DNA of 48,511 nt from an uncultured Mycoplasmatota bacterium (GCA_900546745.1 URDT01000007.1:1-48511), one strand, 5' to 3'; counted from the first letter of the stretch, positions 16,362 to 24,936 are shown. Made by a program: numbers and translations. The notes: generated by a model not told the origin, from the sequence alone.

Positions 16362-16709
16362 ATGAAATATATACTTACACTAATTTATATCATTTTTACT
16401 ACAGGTGCTTTATTTGTAATGAAAGCAGGAGGAGATACTCTTCTTTTATCTTTTAAAAATGGTATCACTTTTAAGATAGGATTTTTGACATTATTAGGTT
16501 TTGTATTGTATTTGATTAGCTTTTTGCTTTGGCAGAAACTATTGGTTACTTTTGATTTATCCTATATAGTTCCGATTACTACAGGGATATGTCAATGTAT
16601 AGTGTTTATTGGAGGAGTTTTACTATTTAAAGAAACTATTGCTCCTATTAATATTTTAGGAATTTTATTAACAATTGTTGGAATTGTGTTAATTGGATTT
16701 CATAGATAA
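16362..16709 (+). CDS. Small EamA/SMR-like four-helix membrane protein
   Basis: This 115-residue protein has four helices. The end LGILLTIVGIVLIGFHR and the middle SYIVPITTGICQCIVFIGGVLLFKE resemble half-size EamA/SMR family members such as the ArnE/F-type flippase subunits. In this setting it is a candidate flippase for an undecaprenyl-phosphate sugar rather than a drug pump. That is inference from context. AGAGGTGA precedes the ATG, and it is the last gene before a terminator. Confidence 0.82.
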   Translation: MKYILTLIYIIFTTGALFVMKAGGDTLLLSFKNGITFKIGFLTLLGFVLYLISFLLWQKLLVTFDLSYIVPITTGICQCIVFIGGVLLFKETIAPINILGILLTIVGIVLIGFHR

Positions 16710-16711
16710 AT

Positions 16712-16745
16712 AAAATGGCAGATAATAAAAGTTTGCCATTTTTTT
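16712..16745 (+). terminator. Terminator of the gtrA operon
   Basis: The perfect 9-bp stem AAAATGGCA/TGCCATTTT runs into a T tract. The end of the T tract is also the start of the glmS -35 box. Confidence 0.85.
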
Positions 16746-16772
16746 GCATTATTATATAAAATATAGTATAAT
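16744..16772 (+). promoter_or_regulatory. glmS promoter
   Basis: TTGCAT and TATAAT are spaced 17 bp. The -35 overlaps the T tract of the upstream terminator. The transcript would start about 35 bp before the ribozyme cleavage site. Confidence 0.85.
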
Positions 16773-16810
16773 GTATTAAATAATTTTTAAAAGAAAGGTA
16801 GTATAAAAAT

Positions 16811-16940
16811 TATAGCGCCAGGCCCATAATAGGGTGACGAGGTTAATAGCAATCGAAAGATTCGGCGGATGCTATTACGGTTGTGTAATCGTCAGATATA
16901 TTAAAAAAAGCAAAATCAACATTGTAACAAAAAATATATC
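16811..16940 (+). ncRNA. glmS ribozyme (glucosamine-6-phosphate-activated)
   Basis: The leader of glmS carries the conserved core of the self-cleaving glmS ribozyme. AGCGCC lies at the cleavage site (expected between 16814 and 16815), GGTGACGAGG at about 16833-16842, ATCGAAAGATTCGGCGGATGC around 16852-16872 (its bases split over two lines), and CGGTT after that. Supporting pairs are TAATAGC (16844-16850) with GCTATTA (16871-16877), CGGTT/AATCG, and GATATATT (16895-16902) with AATATATC (16933-16940). Known function: glucosamine-6-phosphate acts as cofactor for cleavage, which destabilises the mRNA and shuts off glmS when product is plentiful. Confidence 0.95.
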
Positions 16941-16976
16941 ATGCATATTTTTTATGATGGAAAGAAGGAAAAAAAT

Positions 16977-18773
16977 ATGTGTGGTATCGTAGGATACATT
17001 GGTCCTAAAGAAAAAACTTTAGATGTTTTGTTGAATGGTTTAACTAATTTGGAATATAGGGGATATGATTCTGCTGGAATTGCTTATTTTAATGAAGATG
17101 AATTAAAAATAGTAAAATCAGTTGGAAGAATTCAAAAATTAAGAGATAAGGTAATGAAGGAATCGGCTTTACTTGGAATTGGACATACTAGATGGGCTAC
17201 TCATGGTGAAGCAAACGAAAAAAATAGCCATCCTCATCATGTTGGACAGATTACAATTGTTCATAATGGTATTATTGAAAATTATGAGCAATTAAGAAAA
17301 GATTTAATTCAAAAAGGTTATCAATTTCAATCTGATACGGATACAGAAGTTGCTTGTGCATTATTAGATTATTATTACAATGAACATAAAAATATAGAAT
17401 ATGCGATAGAAGAATGCTTAAAGAAACTAGAAGGATCATATGCTTTAGGAATATTAGTGAATGGTGATGAAAATCTTTATGCTGTTAAGAACAAAAGTCC
17501 ATTAATTATTGGAACAGGTAATCAAGAATATTATATTGCTTCTGATGTCCCAGCCATTTTAGAAGAGACAAATCAATATATTGTATTAGAAGATAAGGAA
17601 TTTTCTAGAATATCAAAGGATGGTATTACTGTTTATAATCAAAAGGGTGAAATTGTTTCAAAAGAAATTAAAGAGTTTAAAGGAGATTCGTTGTCTGCTA
17701 AAAAAGATGGCTATAGCCATTTTATGGAAAAAGAGATGTATGAAGAACCAAAAGTATTTAAACGTATTAGTGAACAATATGTTCAAGATAATTTAGATTA
17801 TTTTATTACTAAAATTCCAGATTTTTCAAAATATGAAAAAATTGATATTGTAGCATGTGGTAGTGCTTATCATGCTGGATTGGTCGGGAAAAATTTGATT
17901 GAAGAGTATGCTATTGTTCCTGTTAATGTAGAAGTTGCTAGTGAATATCGTTATGAAAAACATTTTAATAATCAAAATACATTAGTAATTTTAGTTTCTC
18001 AATCTGGCGAAACAGCAGATACCTTAGCTGCTTTAAATATAGCTAAGGAAAATAAATGTGATACTTTAGCAATTGTTAATGTAGTCGATTCTTCTATTGC
18101 AAGAGAGGCTAATACCGTTTTATATACTAATGCTGGTCCAGAAATAGCTGTGGCTACTACGAAAGCATATTCTGCTCAAGTAGCTATGTTATCATTAATC
18201 GCTTTTAATATGGCATTAAAGAAAGATGCTATTGCAATACAAGAAGCTAAATCTATTATTTCTGATATCAAAAAATTACCAGAACAAATAGAATCTTTAC
18301 TAAATAGGGATGAGTATAAAATAATTGCTAATCAAATATATGAACACAATGATGTTTATTTCTTAGGTAGAAAAATAGATTATGCTATGGCAATGGAAGG
18401 GTCATTAAAATTAAAAGAAATTTCATATATTCATAGTGAAGCTTATCCAGCTGGTGAATTAAAACATGGAACAATTTCTTTGATAGAAGATGGAACCCCT
18501 GTAATTGGAATTATAACAGATGAAGAAATTAGTGCTAAAACAATTAGTAATATGAAAGAAACAAAAGCTAGAGGTGCTAAACTAATTGCTATAAAAACAG
18601 AAAATATAGAAACGTCATGTGATTATGAAATTACGATTCCAAAAACAAATCCATTTTTACAGCCATTACTTACGATTATTCCTCTTCAAAAGATAGCTTA
18701 TGAAACAGCAAAATTAAGAAATTGTGATATAGATAAACCTAAAAATTTAGCAAAATCAGTAACTGTAGAATAA
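16977..18773 (+). CDS. glmS: Glutamine-fructose-6-phosphate aminotransferase
   Basis: This enzyme makes glucosamine-6-phosphate from fructose-6-phosphate and glutamine, the first step to UDP-GlcNAc for peptidoglycan and wall glycans. It has 598 residues, the usual length. MCGIVGYIG at the start exposes the catalytic Cys after Met removal, which fixes the start at 16977. An in-frame ATG at 16941 would bury that Cys and is rejected. The N-terminal glutaminase domain has GHTRWATHGE. Two SIS domains follow (ACGSAYHAG near residue 292, SQSGETADT, and EGSLKLKEISYIHSEAYPAG near 474). The C terminus KPKNLAKSVTVE completes the active site. It is monocistronic, with AAGGA upstream. Confidence 0.97.
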   Translation: MCGIVGYIGPKEKTLDVLLNGLTNLEYRGYDSAGIAYFNEDELKIVKSVGRIQKLRDKVMKESALLGIGHTRWATHGEANEKNSHPHHVGQITIVHNGIIENYEQLRKDLIQKGYQFQSDTDTEVACALLDYYYNEHKNIEYAIEECLKKLEGSYALGILVNGDENLYAVKNKSPLIIGTGNQEYYIASDVPAILEETNQYIVLEDKEFSRISKDGITVYNQKGEIVSKEIKEFKGDSLSAKKDGYSHFMEKEMYEEPKVFKRISEQYVQDNLDYFITKIPDFSKYEKIDIVACGSAYHAGLVGKNLIEEYAIVPVNVEVASEYRYEKHFNNQNTLVILVSQSGETADTLAALNIAKENKCDTLAIVNVVDSSIAREANTVLYTNAGPEIAVATTKAYSAQVAMLSLIAFNMALKKDAIAIQEAKSIISDIKKLPEQIESLLNRDEYKIIANQIYEHNDVYFLGRKIDYAMAMEGSLKLKEISYIHSEAYPAGELKHGTISLIEDGTPVIGIITDEEISAKTISNMKETKARGAKLIAIKTENIETSCDYEITIPKTNPFLQPLLTIIPLQKIAYETAKLRNCDIDKPKNLAKSVTVE

Positions 18774-18798
18774 AAAAAGCCCAATTATGAGCTTTTTT
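18773..18798. terminator. Bidirectional terminator between glmS and mtaD
   Basis: AAAAAAGC pairs with GCTTTTTT around a 10-nt loop. It begins at the last base of the glmS stop codon. The mtaD stop codon (18785-18787, minus strand) lies in the loop, so one hairpin serves both genes. Confidence 0.82.
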
Positions 18799-20074
18799 CC
18801 ATATTTAATTCATTTAAAATTTTGTTAATGTTATTTTTTAAGTTGGTTTCATCAATTGAAAGACATAATTCATGATTTTTCATTAATATTTTTCCATTAA
18901 TAATTGTTGTATCAATATTATTAGATTCAACATTGTGAACTACGTTTGTAATAATATCAACACCAGGGTATATTTCGGTATTATTTAAATCTAAAATAAT
19001 GATATCGGCTTTCTTACCAACTTCAATACTTCCTATTTCTTTATCAAGACCTAAAGCCTTTGCTCCATTTATGGTTGCCATTTTTAAAGTATCATAGGAA
19101 TTCCAAACTGTTGGATCTTGATATTTTCCTTTTTGTAAAAAATCAACAAAGGACATATGGTAAAATAAATTTAAATTATTTCCACTTCCTTGACCATCTG
19201 TTCCTAAACATAAATTTACGTAGTTCTTATATTTAGAAATATCAGCAATTCCACAACCTAAATTTAAATTGCTGACAGGATTATGAGCTATTGAGACATC
19301 TTTTCCTTTTAATAGTTCCAATCCTTTATCAGAAATGAATGTTCCATGCGCTAAAATGGTTTTATTTCTTAAAATTCCGATCTTTTCTAAAGCTTCGACT
19401 GGGTCACAGTGATATTTTTGAATAATACCATCTACTTCACTTGTATTTTCACAAAAATGAATATGAAAAGGAATATTTAGTTCTAATGCTAAATCACTAC
19501 ATCCCTTTAGATACTGTTCACTACAAGTATATAAAGCATGTGGTGCTACAGCAAACTTAATTAATTTACTATTTTTATTTTCATTGTAAAGGCCGATAAA
19601 TTCTTGTATTCTCTGTTCTCCATATTCGTCATTATCCATTAGACATCTAGAAAATACACCTCTTATTTTTGCTTCTTTGATGGCTTTTAACGATCCGTTG
19701 CAAGCAAAATACATATCATTGAAACAAGTAGTTCCAGTTTTAATCATTTCTAGACAAGATAAAAGAGTTGTATAATATGTTTCTTGGTCTTTCATGTGAT
19801 CTTCTATAGGCCATATTTTTTTAGTTAACCAGTCATTTAGATTAAGATTATCGTTAGTTGCTCTAAAGATGCTCATTCCTAGATGAGTGTGACAATTAAT
19901 AAGTCCAGGCATTACTATCTTATTTGTCGCATCAATGATTTCATCATATTCACCTGTATAATTTATGGATAATTCTTTGATAGAATCATTTTCGATTACA
20001 ATATCTAACTTTTCTATTTTTTTTCTTTTTTCATCCATTGTTATAACATTTCCGTTTTTTATTACTGTTATCAT
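18785..20074 (-). CDS. mtaD: 5'-Methylthioadenosine/S-adenosylhomocysteine deaminase
   Basis: This 429-residue amidohydrolase removes the amino group of S-adenosylhomocysteine, methylthioadenosine or a related adenosine to give the inosyl compound. Metal ligands are visible in order: NCHTHLGM (about residue 60), HIHFCE (about 203), LAHGTF (about 243) and LGTDGQGSGNN (about 293). The KIWPIEDHMKDQETYY stretch is typical of MtaD. The longest frame would begin at 20155, but a promoter lies inside that extension and GGTGAT (20078-20083) precedes the ATG at 20074. Substrate preference within the family cannot be fixed from sequence. Confidence 0.88.
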   Translation of the reverse strand: MITVIKNGNVITMDEKRKKIEKLDIVIENDSIKELSINYTGEYDEIIDATNKIVMPGLINCHTHLGMSIFRATNDNLNLNDWLTKKIWPIEDHMKDQETYYTTLLSCLEMIKTGTTCFNDMYFACNGSLKAIKEAKIRGVFSRCLMDNDEYGEQRIQEFIGLYNENKNSKLIKFAVAPHALYTCSEQYLKGCSDLALELNIPFHIHFCENTSEVDGIIQKYHCDPVEALEKIGILRNKTILAHGTFISDKGLELLKGKDVSIAHNPVSNLNLGCGIADISKYKNYVNLCLGTDGQGSGNNLNLFYHMSFVDFLQKGKYQDPTVWNSYDTLKMATINGAKALGLDKEIGSIEVGKKADIIILDLNNTEIYPGVDIITNVVHNVESNNIDTTIINGKILMKNHELCLSIDETNLKNNINKILNELNMEKSS

Positions 20075-20089
20075 ATTATCACCAATTTT

Positions 20090-20118
20090 ATTATATAATA
20101 AAACAATTTTTATTTCAA
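20090..20118 (-). promoter_or_regulatory. mtaD promoter
   Basis: On the minus strand, TTGAAA and TATAAT are spaced exactly 17 bp, just upstream of the ribosome-binding site. Confidence 0.82.
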
Positions 20119-20148
20119 AAAATTTTATCAAAAAGATGTCGAAAATAG

Positions 20149-20177
20149 TTGACAAATAGCATAATCAGTCATATACT
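20149..20177 (+). promoter_or_regulatory. Promoter of tetR-yhgE
   Basis: The perfect -35 TTGACA and TATACT are spaced 17 bp. It is the best consensus promoter in the window, as expected for one held down by a repressor. Confidence 0.88.
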
Positions 20178-20202
20178 ATACTGGTATACCGATTTGGTAT
20201 AG
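20176..20202 (+). promoter_or_regulatory. Probable TetR operator
   Basis: The inverted repeat CTATAC (20176-20181) / GTATAG (20197-20202) encloses the 8-bp palindrome GGTATACC and a direct repeat of TGGTATA (20182 and 20195, 13 bp apart). It covers the end of the -10 box and the transcription start, where a TetR-type repressor would block its own operon. Confidence 0.7.
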
Positions 20203-20221
20203 TTGTGTAGAAGGTGATAGG

Positions 20222-20779
20222 ATGAATAAAAAAGAAATGATTATTCAAACTGCGCGTGATTTATTTACAAAATTTGGATACAAAAAAGTTTCTATGGATG
20301 AAATAGCAAGAGAAGCAAAAGTTACTAAAAAAACAATTTATAGCTATTTCAAAGATAAAGATTCTATGTTTTTATATTTTGTAGATGAGGAATTAGAAAA
20401 AATAAAAAAGGAATTAGAAAAAAATCAGAATGAAAAAACTCCTTTTATTGAAGTAGTTGCTTCTGATATTTATCATATTCTGTTATTCCGAAAGAATAGT
20501 CTTCTAATTTCTAATATTTCAAAAGAAGCAAAAAATATTAACGCATTTGAATGTCAAAGATTTATCAAATTATATGATGAAAATATTATACATTATATAG
20601 AAGAAAAAATCGAACAAGAAATAGAAAATAAAACGATAAAAAAATGCGATGCTCATTTGCTAGCATTCATTATTTATAAAATATTTCTTTCTGTTATGTT
20701 TGAATATGAATCACCAATTGATGAAGAAAAGGTTACAAAAGAAATCACTTCTATACTAAAAGATGGGTTATTAAATTAG
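20222..20779 (+). CDS. TetR family transcriptional regulator
   Basis: This 185-residue protein has an N-terminal helix-turn-helix (about residues 8-50). ARDLFTKFGYKKVSMDEIAR and KVTKKTIYSYFKDKDSM are the TetR signature. The C-terminal helical domain would bind an unknown ligand. It lies 13 bp upstream of the YhgE/Pip gene and has a strong promoter with an overlapping palindrome, so it probably represses its own two-gene operon. GAAGGTGATAGG precedes the ATG. Confidence 0.93.
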   Translation: MNKKEMIIQTARDLFTKFGYKKVSMDEIAREAKVTKKTIYSYFKDKDSMFLYFVDEELEKIKKELEKNQNEKTPFIEVVASDIYHILLFRKNSLLISNISKEAKNINAFECQRFIKLYDENIIHYIEEKIEQEIENKTIKKCDAHLLAFIIYKIFLSVMFEYESPIDEEKVTKEITSILKDGLLN

Positions 20780-20792
20780 GGAGGTTTATAAT

Positions 20793-22721
20793 ATGGCAAA
20801 TAAGAAAAAGGTAGTAGTACAAGAACCAAAGAAAAAAGATTATTTTAAATATGTTGTAATTGCTGCAGTATTAATTATTCCTTTTATGTATAGTTTCTTT
20901 TATTTAAAAGCATATTGGAATCCATATGGTGAAGGAAATATTGATAATGTTCCTGTTGCAATTGTAAATGAAGATAAAGGAGATAAAGGACAAGAGTTAA
21001 TTGATAGTATTAAAGACTCTGGAAAATTAAAAATCAGTGTTGTCCCAGAAAAAAATGCTGAATCTGGTTTAAATAATAAAGAATATTATGCTATGATTAA
21101 AATTCCAGAAGACTTTACAAGTAGTATGGAAAGTGTTTCTAGTGAAGATAAAAAACATGCTACAATTACTTATTCTCCAAACCAAAAATCAAATTATTTA
21201 GCAAGTCAAATTATTAATAGTGTAGTAAATGCTGTTGAAAAAAATCTTGATAATAGTGTGAATTCAGCAATTGTCGGTACATTAACTGATAAATTAAAAT
21301 CTATTCCAGATGAATTACAAACAATTAGTGATGGATTTGGTGAATTACAAAGTGGAGTTTCAAAATTACAAGATGGAAGTAAAACTTTAACAGATGGTAC
21401 AGATACATTAAAAACAAATTATAGTGAATTTAATAATGGTTTAAAAACAGTATCAGATGGTACTAATACATTAAATGAAAAAGTATCATCATTATCAGCT
21501 TTAGGTTCTGGATTAACAGAACTTACAGATGGGGTGGCTACTTTAAAAACAGGTAGTGATCAATTTACAAGTGGACTTAATGGTTATGTAAGTGGTGTTA
21601 CAAGTACTTTAGACTTTACAAAGGCTTCTGCAAACTATATTGTTGCACTTTATGAAAGTAATAGTACTCATTATGGTATTCCAGATCAATTATATATGAC
21701 GGCTAAAGCTCTACTTACTCAAAACCCAAATTATGGTAATGTAGATACTCTTACTTATTTACAAGCAAGTGGTCAAAAATTATCAGAATCAAATACAAGT
21801 ATTAATGGAGGAATTTCTTCATTAAATGAAAAGGTTAGTGGACTATCTAGTGTAAACGATCAAATTACATTATTACAAAATAGTATTTCTACTTTAGCAA
21901 ATGGAACTACTACTTTATATAATAGTTCTTTAAAAATTGAAGAAGGAATTCAAAATTTAAATAATGGTTCACAAACTTTAACTAATGGTATTAATACTTT
22001 ATATAATAGTGTTGTTAGTGCAAAAGATGAATTAGATAACAAAATTTCTAGTACAAGAGATGAATTAAAATCATTAGATGGCTTAAAAGAATATAGTGAA
22101 GCCCCTGTAACATTAGAAACAAAAGAAGTAAATGCAATTTCATCTTATGGTACTGCATTCTCTCCATTCTTTATTTCCATTGCTTTATGGGTTGGATGCT
22201 TAATGATGTATATTGTATTATATTATGATAAAGAAGAAAGATTTGGAATTTTAAGTATTAATAATCCAAATAGACTTCAAAGAACAATTGCTTATCATGT
22301 GCTTGCTACAACATCTGCAATTCTTTTAGGAATTTCCTTAGAATTATTATTAGATTTTGAAATTACAAGTCAATTATTATACTTTGGATCAATTATCTTA
22401 ATCGCAAATACATTTATGGCAATTATTGAATTTTTAATTATAAACTTTAAAGATATTGGTAAATTTATTGCTTTAATTTTATTAGTATTACAATTAGCAG
22501 CAGCAGGTGGAACATTCCCAATTGAGACAGTTACAAAAGGATTCAGATGGATGCATCCATTATTACCAATGTCATATACAATTGATTTATTAAAAGAATC
22601 TTTAATTAGTATAGAGGGTAATTTATTAACAAGTAGTCTTGTTGTTGTAATAGGAATATTTGTATGTTTCTTAGCAATTAATATTGTAATGGATATTATT
22701 AGACAAAAGAAAAATAACTAA
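20793..22721 (+). CDS. YhgE/Pip family membrane protein
   Basis: This 642-residue protein has one N-terminal helix (about residues 20-42). A large extracellular part begins VPVAIVNEDKGDKGQELID and contains repeated LxDGxxTLxxG coiled segments (about residues 165-430). Five or six C-terminal helices lie from about residue 452. This is the YhgE/Pip (phage infection protein) and EsaA-like build. The family is related to ABC-2 permeases and acts at the cell surface; some members are phage receptors. Its true substrate is unknown. A strong GGGAGGT lies upstream. Control by the adjacent TetR is likely. Confidence 0.92.
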   Translation: MANKKKVVVQEPKKKDYFKYVVIAAVLIIPFMYSFFYLKAYWNPYGEGNIDNVPVAIVNEDKGDKGQELIDSIKDSGKLKISVVPEKNAESGLNNKEYYAMIKIPEDFTSSMESVSSEDKKHATITYSPNQKSNYLASQIINSVVNAVEKNLDNSVNSAIVGTLTDKLKSIPDELQTISDGFGELQSGVSKLQDGSKTLTDGTDTLKTNYSEFNNGLKTVSDGTNTLNEKVSSLSALGSGLTELTDGVATLKTGSDQFTSGLNGYVSGVTSTLDFTKASANYIVALYESNSTHYGIPDQLYMTAKALLTQNPNYGNVDTLTYLQASGQKLSESNTSINGGISSLNEKVSGLSSVNDQITLLQNSISTLANGTTTLYNSSLKIEEGIQNLNNGSQTLTNGINTLYNSVVSAKDELDNKISSTRDELKSLDGLKEYSEAPVTLETKEVNAISSYGTAFSPFFISIALWVGCLMMYIVLYYDKEERFGILSINNPNRLQRTIAYHVLATTSAILLGISLELLLDFEITSQLLYFGSIILIANTFMAIIEFLIINFKDIGKFIALILLVLQLAAAGGTFPIETVTKGFRWMHPLLPMSYTIDLLKESLISIEGNLLTSSLVVVIGIFVCFLAINIVMDIIRQKKNN

Positions 22722-22746
22722 GAGGTGAGAAATCACTTCTTTTTTT
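22720..22746 (+). terminator. Terminator of tetR-yhgE
   Basis: The 9-bp stem AAGAGGTGA/TCACTTCTT (one G-T pair) has loop GAAA and is followed by T6. Its first two bases are the end of the stop codon. Confidence 0.9.
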
Positions 22747-22810
22747 ATAATCCGACAAAATTTTAAATTTGTAAATGTTAGAGTAATTCTCATTTATAGG
22801 GGGGAATTTT

Positions 22811-23692
22811 ATGAATTATTACGAAACAATTAAACAAGAATTTATAAGTAATGAAATATATAAGAGAGTAAAGGATTATAGCAAAAATCAAAATGATTTA
22901 AAGACATATTATAATGTTGGGAAAATGTTATGTGAAGCGGGTAAGCATTATGGTGAAGGAATTATAAGGGAATATTCAAAAAAATTAACTGTTGAACTTG
23001 GAAAAGGTTACACTCAAACAAGATTAAAATATATGCGTCAATTTTATATTATTATGCAAAAAAGTCCGACAGTGTCGGACAAATTATCTTATAGTCATTA
23101 CTGTGAAATTATGTGGTTAAATATTGATGAAATAAATTATTACATAAAAATAGTAGAAGAACAAAACTTATCTGTCAGAGAGTTACGAGAAAGGATAAAA
23201 TCAAAAGAATATGAAAGATTGGATGATAAGACCAAGTTAAAACTTAAAAATCAGAAAAACTTAGAAATAAAAGATTTTATTAAAAATCCAATAATATTAA
23301 AAACAAATCAAGAAATATTAAAAGAAAGAGCTTTACAACAATTAATATTAGAAGATTTACCATCTTTTATGAAAGAACTAGGCCCTGGATTTTCGTTTAT
23401 AGAAAATGAATACAAAATAAAAATTGGTAACGTTTATAATTATATTGATTTATTACTTTTTAATTATATTTATCAGTGTTTTGTTGTGGTAGAACTAAAA
23501 GTAACAGAATTAAAAAAAGAACATATCGGACAAATTGAAACCTATATGCACTATATTGATAAAAATTTAAAAACGAATAATCAAGATAAAACGATTGGAA
23601 TTATTCTTACAAAGAAGGATAATCATTTTATTATGGAATATTGTAGTGATAAAAGGGTATTGAATATAACTTATAGTTTACAAACAGTATAG
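22811..23692 (+). CDS. YhcG-type PD-(D/E)xK nuclease (DUF1016)
   Basis: This 293-residue protein has two parts. Residues 1-130 are the helical DUF1016 N-terminal domain, with YYNVGKMLCEAG, YTQTRLKYMRQFY and LSYSHYCEIMWL. Residues about 150-293 are a PD-(D/E)xK nuclease with YIDLLLFN (Asp near 216) and VVVELKV (Glu and Lys near 228-230). Such genes are often found in accessory DNA, sometimes as remnants of restriction or defence loci, and related proteins are linked to recombination. It stands alone here with GGGGGGAA as ribosome-binding site. No methylase or specificity gene is near. A perfect GC-rich palindrome lies inside the gene (23064-23080). Confidence 0.92.
   Translation: MNYYETIKQEFISNEIYKRVKDYSKNQNDLKTYYNVGKMLCEAGKHYGEGIIREYSKKLTVELGKGYTQTRLKYMRQFYIIMQKSPTVSDKLSYSHYCEIMWLNIDEINYYIKIVEEQNLSVRELRERIKSKEYERLDDKTKLKLKNQKNLEIKDFIKNPIILKTNQEILKERALQQLILEDLPSFMKELGPGFSFIENEYKIKIGNVYNYIDLLLFNYIYQCFVVVELKVTELKKEHIGQIETYMHYIDKNLKTNNQDKTIGIILTKKDNHFIMEYCSDKRVLNITYSLQTV
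23064..23080. repeat. GC-rich palindrome inside the YhcG gene
   Basis: GTCCGACAGTGTCGGAC is a perfect 8-bp inverted repeat around one base, coding for a SPTVSDK stretch. It is strikingly GC-rich for this gene. Confidence 0.8.
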
Positions 23693-23699
23693 AAGTGTC

Positions 23700-23720
23700 A
23701 ACAGATGGTCTACTGTTTTT
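23700..23720 (+). terminator. Weak candidate terminator after YhcG
   Basis: AACAG pairs with CTGTT and is followed by T5. An alternative 7-bp stem uses AACAGTA at the end of the gene and TACTGTT here. The stem is short, so this is only a candidate. Confidence 0.45.
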
Positions 23721-23736
23721 AGAAAATGATAAAAAA

Positions 23737-23745
23737 TGATATAAT
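23737..23745 (+). promoter_or_regulatory. Extended -10 promoter of the GT4 gene
   Basis: TGATATAAT (TGn plus TATAAT) lies 17 bp before the GTG start of the glycosyltransferase. No clear -35 is present. Confidence 0.65.
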
Positions 23746-23762
23746 GAAGTAGAGGTGATATT

Positions 23763-24893
23763 GTGAAAAGAATAACAATTTTAGCTTTACACTTAGGATA
23801 TGGTGGAATAGAAAAATGTATTTCTACTTTGGCCAATACACTTTGTAAAAATTATCAAGTAAATGTTATATCTACTTATAAATTATATGAAAAACCTAGT
23901 TTTCCGATAGATGATCGTGTAAAGATAACCTATTTAATCCCAGATTTAAGTCCTTCTAAAAATGAATTTATAGATTCTGTGAAGCATTTAAAGTTTATTA
24001 AAGGCTTTAAATTAGGCATTACCAATTTAAAGATATTGTATCTTAAAAAAAAGAAGATGATTGAAGCCATTAAAAATTGTGATAGTGATGTAATCATTTC
24101 AACTAGAGATATTCATAATGATTGGTTAGGAAAATACGGAAATCAAAATATTTTAAAAATCGGTTGGGAACATAATCATCATAACAATGATAAAAAATAT
24201 ATTAATAAAATTATAAAATCAGTTAGTAAATTAGACTATTTTGTATTAGTTTCAAAAGAATTAGAAGAATTTTACCGACAAAAAGTAAAATGTAAAACAG
24301 TTTACATTCCAAATACTTTAGACTATTATCCTAAAAAAGTATCAGATTTAGAAGAAAAGAGAATTATATCCGTTGGAAGACTATCTGAAGAAAAGGGATA
24401 TTTAGATTTAATTGGTGTATTTTCACTTGTACATCAAGTTTATCCTGATTGGAAATTAGATATTATTGGAGATGGAAATCAAAAGGAAAATATTCAAAAG
24501 AAAATAGAAGAATATGGATTAAAAGATTTCATTATATTACATGGTTTTCAAAATAAGGAATATATTAATCAATTATTACAAAAGTCTTCTATTTATGTAA
24601 TGTGTTCTTATACAGAGTCATTTGGAATTGTTTTATTAGAAGCATTTTCTTTTGGTATTCCTTGTGTTGCTTTTGATAGTGCAAGAGGAGCCACAGAAAT
24701 CATTAGTAATAATTGGGATGGATATTTAATAAAAAATCGTAATAAAGAAATAATGGCAAAAAAAGTATGTGAATTAATCTCTAATCCAAATAGAAGAATT
24801 ATTATGGGCGCAAATGGAATAAAAAAAGCAAATCAATATAGTATGGATGAAATTAGAAAGTATTGGATACAAATCATAGAAACTGTTAAATAG
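23763..24893 (+). CDS. Family 4 glycosyltransferase
   Basis: This 376-residue GT-B enzyme has the N-terminal glycine-rich LHLGYGGIEKCISTLANTL. In the C-terminal half it has SVGRLSEEKGYLDLI, HGFQNKEYI and the donor-binding YTESFGIVLLEAFSFGIP near residue 285. It is a retaining transferase using a nucleotide sugar in the cytoplasm, and fits wall or capsule glycan synthesis. The start is GTG, preceded by AGAGGTGAT. It has its own promoter, and the Alg14/Alg13-like pair follows. Confidence 0.92.
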   Translation: MKRITILALHLGYGGIEKCISTLANTLCKNYQVNVISTYKLYEKPSFPIDDRVKITYLIPDLSPSKNEFIDSVKHLKFIKGFKLGITNLKILYLKKKKMIEAIKNCDSDVIISTRDIHNDWLGKYGNQNILKIGWEHNHHNNDKKYINKIIKSVSKLDYFVLVSKELEEFYRQKVKCKTVYIPNTLDYYPKKVSDLEEKRIISVGRLSEEKGYLDLIGVFSLVHQVYPDWKLDIIGDGNQKENIQKKIEEYGLKDFIILHGFQNKEYINQLLQKSSIYVMCSYTESFGIVLLEAFSFGIPCVAFDSARGATEIISNNWDGYLIKNRNKEIMAKKVCELISNPNRRIIMGANGIKKANQYSMDEIRKYWIQIIETVK

Positions 24894-24927
24894 ATTTTCT
24901 TAATATCTATGATTTTATAATTCATTT

Positions 24928-24936
24928 TGGTATAAT
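24928..24936 (+). promoter_or_regulatory. Extended -10 promoter of the Alg14/Alg13-like pair
   Basis: TGGTATAAT (extended -10) lies 17 bp before the ATG. Confidence 0.65.

Noticed and set aside
16941..16976. Upstream in-frame start for glmS
   Set aside because: It begins directly after the ribozyme and would place twelve residues before the Cys that must be N-terminal for glutaminase activity.
20137..20143. Exact Spo0A box TGTCGAA between mtaD and tetR
   Set aside because: A 7-mer of this composition is expected several times by chance in 48 kb, and it stands alone. Kept only as a note.
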